Of a stretch of 64,000 bases of DNA, positions 39,817 to 49,425 are shown one piece after another. The stretch's first letter is position 1; the number at the start of each line of letters is the position of its first letter. Location: contig JADKIP010000015.1 of assembly GCA_016721185.1 (NCBI GenBank), positions 124,001 to 188,000 of the forward strand, written 5' to 3'. The position numbers were made by a program, and so were the translations under genes. The notes beneath the pieces were generated by a model. The model was given only the letters and a program-made list of their open reading frames with translations. It was not told where the DNA came from and did no database searches. The DNA comes from Candidatus Dechloromonas phosphorivorans (lineage in GTDB: Bacteria > Pseudomonadota > Gammaproteobacteria > Burkholderiales > Rhodocyclaceae).

Positions 39817-40415
39817 TTTGGGGGCGTCGAACGACGAATGGTGATCCACTGCAATTCACACTCGGCACTGAGCTGAGGCTGTGCCTCGCGGACTTCAGCA
39901 GTGCCGGGTTGGGGCGAAAGCTTGCAGCGACGAACGAGCACCAGTGCCTTGGCTTCCTTTTGCAGGCGAGCGAGAAAATTGAGCAGGTCTGCTTCATGCA
40001 GCAGGCGCAATTGCAGGCGCATGGGGCTGGCGAAATAGGCGTAATCGAGCGTGGCCGCATTGTCGAGCGGGATTTGCGCGCCGAATTCGTAAGTCATGCC
40101 GGGAAGCCGCAGCTCGCTTTGAATGTCACGCAGCATCTCCGTCCAGTCCAGGCGCTTTTCCTCACCGGTGATGCCGGCTTTTTGCAACTGCTGGAAAAGC
40201 TGTGCCCTTTCCTTGATCTCTTGCTCTTCAGTACGCACCTGACGCAGGCGTTGTTCGATCTGGTTCTTGCTGTTTTCTGCCACGTTGCGTTGCTGCTCGG
40301 CTTTCTGCGCATCAAGCAGGCTCCACCAGGCGAGCAGGCCGGCGATGACGAGCAGGAGCAAGGCGCCGATCAGCGGTAGTTGAAGCTTGACGAGATCGCG
40401 TTGGGTGAATGTCAT
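39813..40415 (-). CDS. MshJ/PilO-like assembly protein
   Basis: 200 aa. One N-terminal membrane helix (about 13-32, LPLIGALLLLVIAGLLAWWSL), a coiled coil (about 35-75, KAEQQRNVAENSKNQIEQRLRQV), and a C-terminal ferredoxin-like region. This is the PilO/MshJ layout, a periplasmic part of the inner-membrane alignment complex. It overlaps mshI by 4 bp. Confidence 0.85.
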   Translation of the reverse strand: MTFTQRDLVKLQLPLIGALLLLVIAGLLAWWSLLDAQKAEQQRNVAENSKNQIEQRLRQVRTEEQEIKERAQLFQQLQKAGITGEEKRLDWTEMLRDIQSELRLPGMTYEFGAQIPLDNAATLDYAYFASPMRLQLRLLHEADLLNFLARLQKEAKALVLVRRCKLSPQPGTAEVREAQPQLSAECELQWITIRRSTPPK

Positions 40416-41926
40416 GGCGCGATTTTTCGGCTGATTTCGAGGGCAAACTGGCGGGGCTGGCTGATCTCGTCGGCACCGTCGCCGCCACGCAGGGAGCGCC
40501 CGGATTCGAGATCGAAGGGTTGTTGCAGAACGCTCAGACTGATGCTTGGATCACTGCGCAGGCGTTCAGCGAAGGCTTCGAAGCTGGCCAGAATCTGCCG
40601 TGTGCTGGCATTTTTCCCCGGGCGGATCGTGCCCCGAATGACTGTTATTTCTTCTTCGCCGGTAATGCTTGCTGCGGTCGACGCGGAAATTCGGCCGATT
40701 TTCCATTCGATGCTGTCGAGCGCCACATTCGGCATTTCATCCAGGGCGCGACTGAGGCTGCGGAAGGCCTGGTCGGGCTGACGTTGTTGGCGGGTCAGGT
40801 CGGCATAGCGCGTCGTCAGGCGGCGCAATGTCTCGTTGTCGATACCGAGTTGCGGGAAAGTGGCGGAAACTTCCTGGTAACGGCGGTTGAGGTCAGCCTC
40901 GCTAGCGGCCAGCGTCAGGGTTTCCTCGCGGAATGTTTCCGCCTGATACGTTTCTTTGGACGCAAACAGCACACTGCCGAGCAATGCAATGATGCCGATA
41001 GCGATCAAGCCCTGGCGAATCTGCGAGAGCCGATAGTCATGGCGTGGCGCTTCACCGGCAAATTGTTGGCGGGGCGGCGAAGTGGCGAGCAAATGGAGAA
41101 AGAGCGCTTCGCTGCGACTGTCTTCGGGCGGCGTGTACAGCCCCAGCTTTGTCGCGGCAATATGGCTGTCGATGAAGGCGAAGGTCAGCGGGCCCCGATC
41201 CGGGCAGGCGTCTTCCACCGAAGGCAACGCCAGTGGATGGGCGGCGATAAAAACGGGCAGTGTTTCGTCCCGACCGACCTGGCGTTGGCCAACCAGGTAT
41301 TGGTGCAGCTTGCTGGCCTCGGCCGCAAAGCTGCTGGCAATGCCGGCAATGCTGCTGTCGGTCAGTGGTGCCATCCGCGAGAACAGCGTTTGGCCGTCAA
41401 CCAGAAAACTTTCACGAATTGAATGGTCCTGCAGTGTCAGCAACAGGCAGCGCCCTTTGCTGACACCCAGCTTTTTCAGCAGTTGTCCGCCCAGTTGGGC
41501 AACGGTATAAATCCCGTCCAGTGGGGCTGCGGCGCTGTTGATGCAGTGCAGCCAGGGCTCAAAGTGTGCCGGATTGGTCAGGGCCGAGATCAGCAGATTT
41601 TCATTCTTGCGCTTGGCTTTTTCATAACCGAGCGAGACGGCCGTTGAGAACGGCGTACCGAGAAAGTGTTGGCCGATTTTGCGGGTGATCAGCGCCTGCC
41701 GGTCGCGGCCCTGCAGAAACGGAATCGTTTCAAGCACATGTCCTTCCTCTGCAACATTGGCGAGCAGGGAATAATGGCTTTTTGGCGTATTCCGCAGGTA
41801 GTCGGCAAAACTGTTGAAACCGGCCTCGTCGTTCTCAAAAATTCCCTCGGGCAGCAGCTTGCCCTGCCGCCAGGCGTAAGCCGAGAGACGGTGCGTGTTG
41901 AGATAGAGGAGGCGGCGATTCGTCAC
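40412..41926 (-). CDS. MshI-like inner-membrane protein (PilM/PilN-like)
   Basis: 504 aa. The first ~290 residues have an actin-like fold pattern (LLYLNTHRLSAYAWRQG, CLLLTLQDHSIRESFLVDG, AGIASSFAAEASKLHQYL). A single membrane segment follows at about 316-332 (LIAIGIIALLGSVLF), and then a coiled coil and a periplasmic domain like PilN. The MSHA system fuses what are separate PilM and PilN proteins in other pili. It works with MshJ in the inner-membrane complex. Confidence 0.82.
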   Translation of the reverse strand: MTNRRLLYLNTHRLSAYAWRQGKLLPEGIFENDEAGFNSFADYLRNTPKSHYSLLANVAEEGHVLETIPFLQGRDRQALITRKIGQHFLGTPFSTAVSLGYEKAKRKNENLLISALTNPAHFEPWLHCINSAAAPLDGIYTVAQLGGQLLKKLGVSKGRCLLLTLQDHSIRESFLVDGQTLFSRMAPLTDSSIAGIASSFAAEASKLHQYLVGQRQVGRDETLPVFIAAHPLALPSVEDACPDRGPLTFAFIDSHIAATKLGLYTPPEDSRSEALFLHLLATSPPRQQFAGEAPRHDYRLSQIRQGLIAIGIIALLGSVLFASKETYQAETFREETLTLAASEADLNRRYQEVSATFPQLGIDNETLRRLTTRYADLTRQQRQPDQAFRSLSRALDEMPNVALDSIEWKIGRISASTAASITGEEEITVIRGTIRPGKNASTRQILASFEAFAERLRSDPSISLSVLQQPFDLESGRSLRGGDGADEISQPRQFALEISRKIAP

Positions 41927-43122
41927 GTTTTAATCTTGCTGATGATGTCGTAGATGGGGCCGATCACCGACAGCATAATCCAGCCCAGCAAGGCGCCCAT
42001 GAATAGCGTCAACATGGGCTCGATCAGCGCTTGTGCCCGGCTGACCGATTCCTTGACGTCGCGCGTGTAAAAGTAGCTGACATTGAGCAAGGCTTTATCC
42101 AGGCCGCCCGTGTTTTCCCCGACCCGCAGCATGCGGACGACGAGGGGCGGGAACATGCCGACATCGTGAAAGGCGCTGGCCACGTTGCGGCCTTCGCGAA
42201 TCGATTGCTCAACGCGCTGCAGCGCCTGGCGCATCGCGAGGTTGCCGACGATATCTTGCGTCGTTCGGATCGATTCAAGAATGGGGATGCCTGAGGCGTA
42301 GAGCATGGCAAAGGTATTGGCAAAGCGCGACAGAATGATTTTTTTGAGGATCGGCCCGACGACTGGCAGACCTAGTTTGATGCCGTCAAGACGTAGTCGG
42401 GCCAGTGGGTTGCTGCGCAGCACCAGTTGCAGGATGACGACGGCGATCACTGGCAAGCTCAGGAAGATGTACCAGTAGTTCACCAAAAGATCGGAGATGA
42501 AAAATAGGACCTGGGTGTGCACCGGCAAGGACTGTCCCATGTTTCTCACGAACATCTTGAGCTGCGGCACCATGTAAATCATCAGGAAAAATGTGGCAGC
42601 GAGGACGATCGTGGCGACAAAGGCCGGGTACATCAATAGCTTTTTGGTGTGGGAAGCGAGCTCGTCTTCCCATTTCAGCGACTCGGTCAGGCTAACCAGC
42701 ACTTCCGGCAGTTGGCCGCTCCCTTCGCCAGCCCGGATCAGGTTGATAAAAACCTGGCTGAAAACATCCGGATGGGCGCTCATGCCCTGCGACATGGTCT
42801 GGCCGCCTTCGATGCTTTCGATCAGCCCGGCGATCACCTCGCGAAAGCGCGGGTGTTCAATCGAATCTCTCAGGTCAGTCAGGCCTTCCAGCAGCGGCAC
42901 GCCGGCACGGCTGAGTTGTTCGAGGTGGAAGCAAAAGTTGATCAGTTCCGGCCGGGGGATTTTGCGTCCGCCAAATAGCGTTTTGGGCGCCAGTTGTGTC
43001 GCGGTGACGAGGTCGAGCTCCATCCTTTTTAGGCGCATTTCAAGGTCGACCGCATTAATCGCATCGAGTCGCCCGTAAATCATTCGCCCTTCTGCGCTGA
43101 CCGCCTTGTAATCGAAAAGCAT
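41923..43122 (-). CDS. mshG: MshG/GspF-like inner-membrane platform protein
   Basis: 399 aa. GspF family: a cytoplasmic start (LFDYKAVSAEGRMIYGRLDA), two GspF domains with FCFHLEQLSRAGVPLLEGLTDL and ANTFAMLYASGIPILESIRTTQ, and three hydrophobic segments (about 170-195, 222-243, 372-393). It is the platform in the inner membrane for pilin polymerisation. It overlaps mshI by 4 bp and lies 2 bp from the ATPase gene. Confidence 0.92.
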   Translation of the reverse strand: MLFDYKAVSAEGRMIYGRLDAINAVDLEMRLKRMELDLVTATQLAPKTLFGGRKIPRPELINFCFHLEQLSRAGVPLLEGLTDLRDSIEHPRFREVIAGLIESIEGGQTMSQGMSAHPDVFSQVFINLIRAGEGSGQLPEVLVSLTESLKWEDELASHTKKLLMYPAFVATIVLAATFFLMIYMVPQLKMFVRNMGQSLPVHTQVLFFISDLLVNYWYIFLSLPVIAVVILQLVLRSNPLARLRLDGIKLGLPVVGPILKKIILSRFANTFAMLYASGIPILESIRTTQDIVGNLAMRQALQRVEQSIREGRNVASAFHDVGMFPPLVVRMLRVGENTGGLDKALLNVSYFYTRDVKESVSRAQALIEPMLTLFMGALLGWIMLSVIGPIYDIISKIKT

Positions 43123-43124
43123 GC

Positions 43125-44831
43125 TTACATCCGGTCGGTCAGGTCGACGACGCGCGCCAATTCTTCCAGCGAGGTCGTTCCGCTCAGGACGCGCCGCAGG
43201 CCGTCGTCAGCCAAGGTTTGGAAGCCTTGCATCAAGGCCCGGTTGCGGATTTCGTAGGTGGTGGCTCGGCGGGCGATCAATTCATCAATGCCGGCATCGA
43301 CCCGCAGCAGTTCCATGATCGCGAGACGGCCGCGATAGCCCCGGAAGTCACAAATTTCGCAACCGGTTGGGCGGAAAAGCACCGGACGCTGGCTGTCGGC
43401 AAGCGTGCCGAGCAAATGGATCTCGTGCGGTTCGGCGTGATAAGGCGATTTGCAGTGATCGCACAAACGGCGGATCAGGCGCTGGGCGACGATGCCGATA
43501 ATATTGCCGGCCATCACATCTGGTAGCACGCCGATGTCGAGCAGGCGAGGCACCGCACCGATCGCCGAATTGGTGTGCAGCGTCGTGTAAACCTGGTGGC
43601 CGGTCATTGCGGCGCGGAAAGCCATTTCGGCGGTTTCGGCATCACGGACTTCGCCGACCAGGATAACGTCCGGGTCTTGCCGCATCATCGAGCGAATGCC
43701 GTTGGCGAAGTCGAGCTTGGCGGTTTCCGAGACCGAGGTCTGGCGAACCATTGCCATCGGGTATTCCACCGGGTCTTCGAGGGTCATGATGTGAATGCCC
43801 TCGGCGTTGATGTGGTTGAGCACCGAGTAAAGCGTGGTGGTCTTGCCGCTGCCGGTCGGGCCGGTGACCAGAATGATGCCTTCCGGCCGGGCGATCATCA
43901 GCTTCAACTGGTAAAGGTGTTCTTCGGTCAGGCCGAGGTTTTCCAGCGGGACGATGCCCTTTTGCCGGTCGAGAATACGCAGCACGATGTTCTCGCCGTG
44001 GATCGTCGGCTGGCTGGCAACGCGGAAATCGACGGCACGACCGGAAACGCTGAGGCCGATGCGGCCATCCTGCGGCGCGCGCATTTCGGCGATATTCATC
44101 CCGGCAAGTACCTTGATACGCACCGTCATCGCCGGCCAGTAGGATTTATGCAGGGCGCGAATCTGGCGCAGCATGCCGTCGATGCGATAGCGAATACGTA
44201 GGAAATTGGCTTCCGGCTCGAAGTGAATGTCGGACGCTTCGCGCTTGACGGCATCGGTCAGGATCGAATCGATCAGCCGGACAACCGGCTGACTGTATTC
44301 GTTGTCGGTCGCTGACAAACTTTTCCAGTCGATCTCGCCGGTTTCAATCTCATGCAGGATGCCGTCAATCGACAGTTCGTAGCCGTAATACTGGTCGATG
44401 GCACGGTCGATTTCCGATTCGCCAGCGAGCAGCGTCTCGATCTCGGTGCCTTCTGGCAGAACGGTGCGGACACGGTCGAGGCCGACGATATCGTTGATGT
44501 CGGAAATTGCCAGGGTCAGGCGCTGGATTTGTGGGTTGTAGTCGAGCGGCAGCAGGTGATAGCGCTTGGCCACATCACGCGGGATCAGTTTGAGCGCCTG
44601 CGGGTCGATCACCGCGTGCTTCAGATCGATACTCTGTTTGCCCAATGTCTCGGAGAGCGCCTGGCGCAATGTGGCTTCCGAAACAAAGCCGAGCGAGACC
44701 AGCAATTTGCCGATCGGCTGATTGAGCTTCATTTGCTCAAGGAGCGCAATCCGCAGCTGATCTTCGGAAAGAATGCCTTCCGCAATCAGGATTTGGCCGA
44801 GGGGGCGGTGTTGCGGGGCAGCGATACTCAT
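43125..44831 (-). CDS. mshE: MshE/GspE-like assembly ATPase
   Basis: 568 aa. N-terminal GspE N1E domain (LGQILIAEGILSEDQLRIALLEQ), Walker A GPTGSGKTTTLYS, Asp box and Walker B (DPDVILVGEVRDAETAEMAF), and a four-Cys zinc site (CDHC and CEIC). MshE ATPases bind cyclic di-GMP through the N-terminal domain with an RLGxxL-like start; here the region reads HRPLGQILIAEGIL and RQALSE, so binding is plausible but not certain. It powers pilus extension. Confidence 0.92.
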   Translation of the reverse strand: MSIAAPQHRPLGQILIAEGILSEDQLRIALLEQMKLNQPIGKLLVSLGFVSEATLRQALSETLGKQSIDLKHAVIDPQALKLIPRDVAKRYHLLPLDYNPQIQRLTLAISDINDIVGLDRVRTVLPEGTEIETLLAGESEIDRAIDQYYGYELSIDGILHEIETGEIDWKSLSATDNEYSQPVVRLIDSILTDAVKREASDIHFEPEANFLRIRYRIDGMLRQIRALHKSYWPAMTVRIKVLAGMNIAEMRAPQDGRIGLSVSGRAVDFRVASQPTIHGENIVLRILDRQKGIVPLENLGLTEEHLYQLKLMIARPEGIILVTGPTGSGKTTTLYSVLNHINAEGIHIMTLEDPVEYPMAMVRQTSVSETAKLDFANGIRSMMRQDPDVILVGEVRDAETAEMAFRAAMTGHQVYTTLHTNSAIGAVPRLLDIGVLPDVMAGNIIGIVAQRLIRRLCDHCKSPYHAEPHEIHLLGTLADSQRPVLFRPTGCEICDFRGYRGRLAIMELLRVDAGIDELIARRATTYEIRNRALMQGFQTLADDGLRRVLSGTTSLEELARVVDLTDRM

Positions 44832-44836
44832 GGCGT

Positions 44837-46126
44837 TCAGCGTGGCTCAGGCTGCAATTCAGCCAGACGTTTCTCTACCTGCGCACGGTCGAACGCGGCC
44901 GGACGTTTGTTGGCTGCCTCCAGCGCTAGCTGGTAATGCTGGGCGGCGGGGCGGCTTTGCCGAAGATGGTCGAGGCTGACTGCCAGATTGAACAGGTAAT
45001 CCGGGTGATCGGCCTCGGCAGCAACCGCGTTGAAATAAACCTGTTGCGCTTCGGACCAGCGAGCTTGGCGGGCGTACAGGTTGCCCAGGGTAAAGTTGAG
45101 AGGGGCTGATTCGGGTTGGGCGGCAAGCATGGTCTTCAGGCGGCTTTCCGTGGTCTCCGGGTCAGCACCGGCCGCCGTGCCACCCATTGCCGCTGCCTGC
45201 ACGGCAGGGTCGCCGGGATTGGCCACCATTGCCCGTTGATGCAGATATTCCGCATCGGCAACTCTGCCCTGGCGTTGGGCGATTGCGGCCAGGGCGAGCA
45301 GTGCGTCAGTATTGTTCGGGTCGCGGCGCAGTGCTTGTTCAAAGTCGCGGCGGGCCAGATCCAGTTCATTTGATTCGACATGGCCGTGACCGCGCAACAG
45401 ATTGGCGTCAGGTTCCGGGCGCGTGCGGGTGAGTCGGATCGGCACGTTGGCGCCCGCTTCAAGCGCGGCCTCGGTTGGCACTGCGTTACTTGCCGGTCGA
45501 TAGGCCGGGCGCGGCGGCGAGAAAATTGGCTTTTCGTCGGCCGTGGCATTGCCTGCTGCGGTCGACTGGCTGGAAGGCACAAAAATCGCAGGTGGTTCGA
45601 GTGGCAAGGCGGGCAGGGGCGAGCTGGTGGTTGGGCCAGTCGTCGGGCTGGCTGGCCTGGGTTGAGTCGGCGGTGCCAGGGTGTTGCTGCCCATACTGTT
45701 CAGCTGATACCAAACGTAAGCACCAATGACCACGGCGCCAATCAACAGTGCGCCCAAGGCTGTCCAGAGCGGCCATTTGGGTATCGGCTTGGCGGCCAGC
45801 TTTGCCGCAAATGCATTGCGAATTGCCTCGCGCTCATTGGGTATTGAGGGCTTTGCAGAAACCGGCGGTGGCGTTGGATTGGCGCGGGCTGCGGCCGCTG
45901 CTTGAGGGCGTGCGGCATTGGCAGTGGCAAGATCGGCGTCTACGGCCTCGATGTGGGTAGCCAGATCGGGCAGCGGGTTGATCAGGCCTTTCGGCCGCCC
46001 GGTTGGCAAGGGCTCAAGACTCAGCTTTTCAGCAAATGTCGTCTTGGCGTCACCGCCCGCCAGGGTGCGCGCCGCTTCCTGTTTGCTTGTTTCTGCCCGC
46101 TTCAGGGCGTCCATCAACAGGCTCAT
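44837..46126 (-). CDS. MshN-like TPR protein
   Basis: 429 aa. A cytoplasmic start (MSLLMDALKRAETSKQEAA), one membrane helix (about 120-142, PLWTALGALLIGAVVIGAYVWY), a Pro/Ser/Thr-rich linker (145-210), and tetratricopeptide repeats to the end (DPNNTDALLALAAIAQRQGR, LGNLYARQARWSEAQQVYFNA). This matches MshN of the MSHA cluster. It probably links the ATPase/platform side to the secretin in the periplasm. Confidence 0.84.
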   Translation of the reverse strand: MSLLMDALKRAETSKQEAARTLAGGDAKTTFAEKLSLEPLPTGRPKGLINPLPDLATHIEAVDADLATANAARPQAAAAARANPTPPPVSAKPSIPNEREAIRNAFAAKLAAKPIPKWPLWTALGALLIGAVVIGAYVWYQLNSMGSNTLAPPTQPRPASPTTGPTTSSPLPALPLEPPAIFVPSSQSTAAGNATADEKPIFSPPRPAYRPASNAVPTEAALEAGANVPIRLTRTRPEPDANLLRGHGHVESNELDLARRDFEQALRRDPNNTDALLALAAIAQRQGRVADAEYLHQRAMVANPGDPAVQAAAMGGTAAGADPETTESRLKTMLAAQPESAPLNFTLGNLYARQARWSEAQQVYFNAVAAEADHPDYLFNLAVSLDHLRQSRPAAQHYQLALEAANKRPAAFDRAQVEKRLAELQPEPR

Positions 46127-46135
46127 TATCCGGGC

Positions 46136-47935
46136 TCAGCGACTTGGCGAAATGTTGTTGAAGGGTTGCGCTTCCTTGGGCTGACTAAAGAAACGCTCGT
46201 CAGGAAGGAGGTCGCGCATCCCTACGTAATCACCGTCAATACTTGCGTCCTTGATGACGACAGGGCGCAGGAAAATCACCAACTCGGATTTCTGAGCCTG
46301 ATTGTTACGGCTGTTAACCAATTCACCCACGAGTGGTACCTGACCAATAATCGGGATGCGCTGGTTCTGATAACTTATTTTGTCTTCCATCAGGCCGCCG
46401 AGGATGGCGATATTGCCACTGGCAACGCGCATGACTGATTCGATTTCACGAACGCGAATCTGCGGGACAAGGTTGGAAATGATCAGGTCCGGATTCGGGT
46501 CGGGCACCATTGCGCCGATACTCGTGATGGTGGGTCTGACGTTCAGTGTGACCGAGTCATTGTCGCTGACCTGTGGCGTAACACTGAGAACCAGGCCGAC
46601 GCTGACAGTTTGTGGTGTCGTCGTAAAAGCTTTTGGTGGCGTAACGCCTGCCACAGTCGTGCCGGATATCTCGGACTTGACGTTGAAATAAACCACATTT
46701 TCAACAACCTTGAGCAAGGCGGTCTGGTTATTCAAGACCGATAGCCTTGGGCTGGAGAGTACTTTTGTTGTTCCAAAGGTCTCCAGCAAATTGATGATCG
46801 CTGTGGGATTGCTGCCTTTGTCGTAACTCAGGTTGGCCGGGCCATTGGGTTGCCGGCTGAGCACTTTTACAATCCCGCCGCTACTTAATGCCGTCCAGTC
46901 AATACCTTGCTCGTAGCCGTCTTTTAATGCCACTTCAATAATCGTTGCTTCAATCAGCACTTGGCGACGGGCGGAGTTAATTACCCGATCAAGAAACTCC
47001 TGAATCTTTTCATGCTGACGTTGCGTCGCACGTACGGTAACGACGCCGCTTTCAGCATTCATGATGACCGATGCCGCCTCGCGGAAGGTGTTGCGGCGAA
47101 CCACCGAATTACCAACCGCCTGGCTGGACGAGCCGGGTGTCGGATTGTTCTGAAGGGCGTTGGCGATGGCCTGTGCCGCACGCTGGCCGGTGCCTTGCGG
47201 CAATGCCGCGGCGCCCGTTGAGTTCTGGGCGCTGGATTGTTCGACGACGGTTTCGCTGGAGCCTTCCGGGAAGACTTTGTCAGTTTCGCGCAGCAGATCC
47301 TTGATGTTTTTTTCCAGTGACTCCCAGAACTGGTTTTTCGAGGCGTTATCAATCCGCGTATTGGAAACGTTGCCGCTGCTGCCGCCAGCGGTGCCGGTAC
47401 CGCCGGTGCCGCTTGATCCGCTGGCGCTCTGGGTGCCAGTGGCAATCTGGGTATTGGTCGACACCGTGCCGGTGACGTTGCGCGACATATTTACATAGTC
47501 GACTTTGTAATGTTTCAGGAAAGGCGAGTCCTGCATGACTGAAAGATTCGGACCGTCCATTTCAAAGCGCATGTCGACCTGTTTTGAAATCCGGGTCAGC
47601 AATTGCGGCAAGGTCTGATCAATGGCGTTCAGTGTCACGACCCCGGTGATGCCGGGGTGGATATCAACATTGACTTTGGCGTCGCGAGCCAGGGCGAAAA
47701 GCAGGTCGCGCACCTGTACGTTGTTGACCACAACGCTGTAGGTTTCGGCTTTGGGCGTCGCGCGTGGCTTGGGCAGTGCCAGCGTCTGTTGCACGGGCGC
47801 GGGTATGTCGCCGAGGGGTGCCGGCTGAACAGTTTCGCCGCTGATATGCCCCTTCAGCGGTTCGCGTGGCGACGGCGCTGAGCAGGCGGCCAGCAACAGG
47901 GAGATTAGGGTCGCGCTAAAAAAACCGGTTTTCAA
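46136..47935 (-). CDS. mshL: MshL-like secretin (outer-membrane channel)
   Basis: 599 aa lipoprotein: MKTGFFSATLISLLLAACSAPSP, lipobox LLAAC with Cys 18. It has a Pro-rich start, then N-domains (VNNVQVRDLLFALARDAKVNVDIHPGITGVVTLNA), a Gly/Ser linker, and a C-terminal secretin domain (VLIEATIIEVALKDGYEQGIDW, VGLVLSVTPQVSDNDSVTLNVRPT and IRVREIESVMRVASGNIAILGGLM). It forms the outer-membrane pore of the pilus. It is followed by the MshN gene 10 bp downstream. Confidence 0.93.
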   Translation of the reverse strand: MKTGFFSATLISLLLAACSAPSPREPLKGHISGETVQPAPLGDIPAPVQQTLALPKPRATPKAETYSVVVNNVQVRDLLFALARDAKVNVDIHPGITGVVTLNAIDQTLPQLLTRISKQVDMRFEMDGPNLSVMQDSPFLKHYKVDYVNMSRNVTGTVSTNTQIATGTQSASGSSGTGGTGTAGGSSGNVSNTRIDNASKNQFWESLEKNIKDLLRETDKVFPEGSSETVVEQSSAQNSTGAAALPQGTGQRAAQAIANALQNNPTPGSSSQAVGNSVVRRNTFREAASVIMNAESGVVTVRATQRQHEKIQEFLDRVINSARRQVLIEATIIEVALKDGYEQGIDWTALSSGGIVKVLSRQPNGPANLSYDKGSNPTAIINLLETFGTTKVLSSPRLSVLNNQTALLKVVENVVYFNVKSEISGTTVAGVTPPKAFTTTPQTVSVGLVLSVTPQVSDNDSVTLNVRPTITSIGAMVPDPNPDLIISNLVPQIRVREIESVMRVASGNIAILGGLMEDKISYQNQRIPIIGQVPLVGELVNSRNNQAQKSELVIFLRPVVIKDASIDGDYVGMRDLLPDERFFSQPKEAQPFNNISPSR

Positions 47936-48036
47936 CGGGCTTTGCCTTGTTTGAACGGGGTGGTCAAGGTGTGCAGATCGTCATAAAGATGCTAGCACGT
48001 AATCTGCTGAAGTTCATGGCTTGTCGGGGACGCTGG

Positions 48037-49425
48037 CTAGTGGAGCCGGCTCACTTGGCGGGGAAAGGGTTGGGCCGCCTTGATTGATTCCGGCAAGGCC
48101 TGCATTGCGGCTGCGGCGGCCTCACGGCTGGGGAAGTCGCCATAAATAACACCGACGCGGTCGCGCCCGGAGAGGCTGGAGCGATAGGCCCGGAGTTCCG
48201 CCGGGTCGATCAACTGAGTGGCACGCGCCAGAAAGCCTTCGATTTCTCCGGTGTGGTTGGTGTCGGTCGCCAGTAGCTGGATGAAGTAATGGTGGCGCGG
48301 TGCACGCGCTATCCATTGCTCGTATTGGGCAAAGTGCTGGCGGGTGAGCGGCCCGAAGCGGATGTTCTCCGGCTGGTCGGTACGATCTGGTGCGAGGGAG
48401 CGCAGGCCTTCAGGTTGAACCGCCTTGATTGGCTGCGTTTTTGCGGGGGCCGGAATTTCGGCGGTTGCCCCCGGTTTTTCGCTTTCCGGTGCCGTCGATT
48501 TGCCGCTGCGCGAGCCAAGGCCAAAGGCCAGACTGAGCAGGATTGCTGCCAGAGCCGCGCCGGCGATGCCCCAGAGCAGCGGCTTGGCATTGAAGCCAGC
48601 TTTTTGTTGCAGCGGAGAAAAACGGGCGTCCTGGGCGGCGGTTCGTATCTCTGCGCTATCGACTCGGTGGCTGCCGTTTGAGTAAGCGGCAAGCAGCGCC
48701 TTGTCGGCGAGTATGTTGATGCGACGGGACAGGCCTTCGGAAATCTCGGCAATCAGTTTGACGGCCTGTTCCGAGAATGGATTCGGGCCGTGATAGCCGG
48801 CGGCGCGCAGACGAAACTCGATGTAGTTGGCGACGTCTGGTGGTTTGAGTGGGGTCAGGCTGAAGTGCTGGGTGATGCGTTCGCGGAGCTGGCGCATATC
48901 GTTCGCTGCGAGGCGCTCTTCCAGTTCCGGCTGGGCGAAGAGGGCGATCTGCAACAGCTTGTTGGCCTTCGACTCCAGGTTAGAGAGCAGGCGGATTTCT
49001 TCCAGCGATTCAGCCGGCATGGCGTGCGCTTCGTCGATCAAAACGACGACCCGCTTGCCGGCGGCGTAACGTTCGATCAGGGCGTCCTGCAGGGCGCGGG
49101 TCAGCGAGTGGGTGGCTTTGCCATCGGTCGGGACGCCGAGTTCATCGGCGATAGCGCCGAGGATTTCCTGACGGGACAACGAAGGATTGGCTAAATAAAG
49201 CGTTTCGACATTTTCCGGCAGGCGTTCAAGCAGCATGCGGCAGAGCATGGTCTTGCCGCTGCCGACCTCGCCGGTGACCTTGACGATGCCTTCGTCCTGG
49301 GTGATGGCGTAAATCAGTGCGTCCAGGGTCGGCCCGCGATTGGCCCCGGTAAAGAAAAAATCGGTATGCGGCGTGATGCGAAAGGGGGGTTCGCGCAGTC
49401 CGAAGTGTTCAAGGTAAAGGCTCAT
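48037..49425 (-). CDS. MshM/ExeA-like AAA ATPase with SPOR domain
   Basis: 462 aa. MSLYLEHFGLREPPFRITPHTDFFF is the MshM/ExeA opening; Walker A GEVGSGKT near 56-63 and VVVLIDEAHAM near 128. A membrane helix lies at about 287-307, and a C-terminal SPOR-like region (YFIQLLATDTNHTGEIEGFL ... VGVIYGDFPSREAAAAAMQAL) that binds peptidoglycan. It likely opens or remodels peptidoglycan for secretin assembly. It overlaps the regulator gene by 4 bp. A 101-bp gap separates it from mshL. Confidence 0.87.
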   Translation of the reverse strand: MSLYLEHFGLREPPFRITPHTDFFFTGANRGPTLDALIYAITQDEGIVKVTGEVGSGKTMLCRMLLERLPENVETLYLANPSLSRQEILGAIADELGVPTDGKATHSLTRALQDALIERYAAGKRVVVLIDEAHAMPAESLEEIRLLSNLESKANKLLQIALFAQPELEERLAANDMRQLRERITQHFSLTPLKPPDVANYIEFRLRAAGYHGPNPFSEQAVKLIAEISEGLSRRINILADKALLAAYSNGSHRVDSAEIRTAAQDARFSPLQQKAGFNAKPLLWGIAGAALAAILLSLAFGLGSRSGKSTAPESEKPGATAEIPAPAKTQPIKAVQPEGLRSLAPDRTDQPENIRFGPLTRQHFAQYEQWIARAPRHHYFIQLLATDTNHTGEIEGFLARATQLIDPAELRAYRSSLSGRDRVGVIYGDFPSREAAAAAMQALPESIKAAQPFPRQVSRLH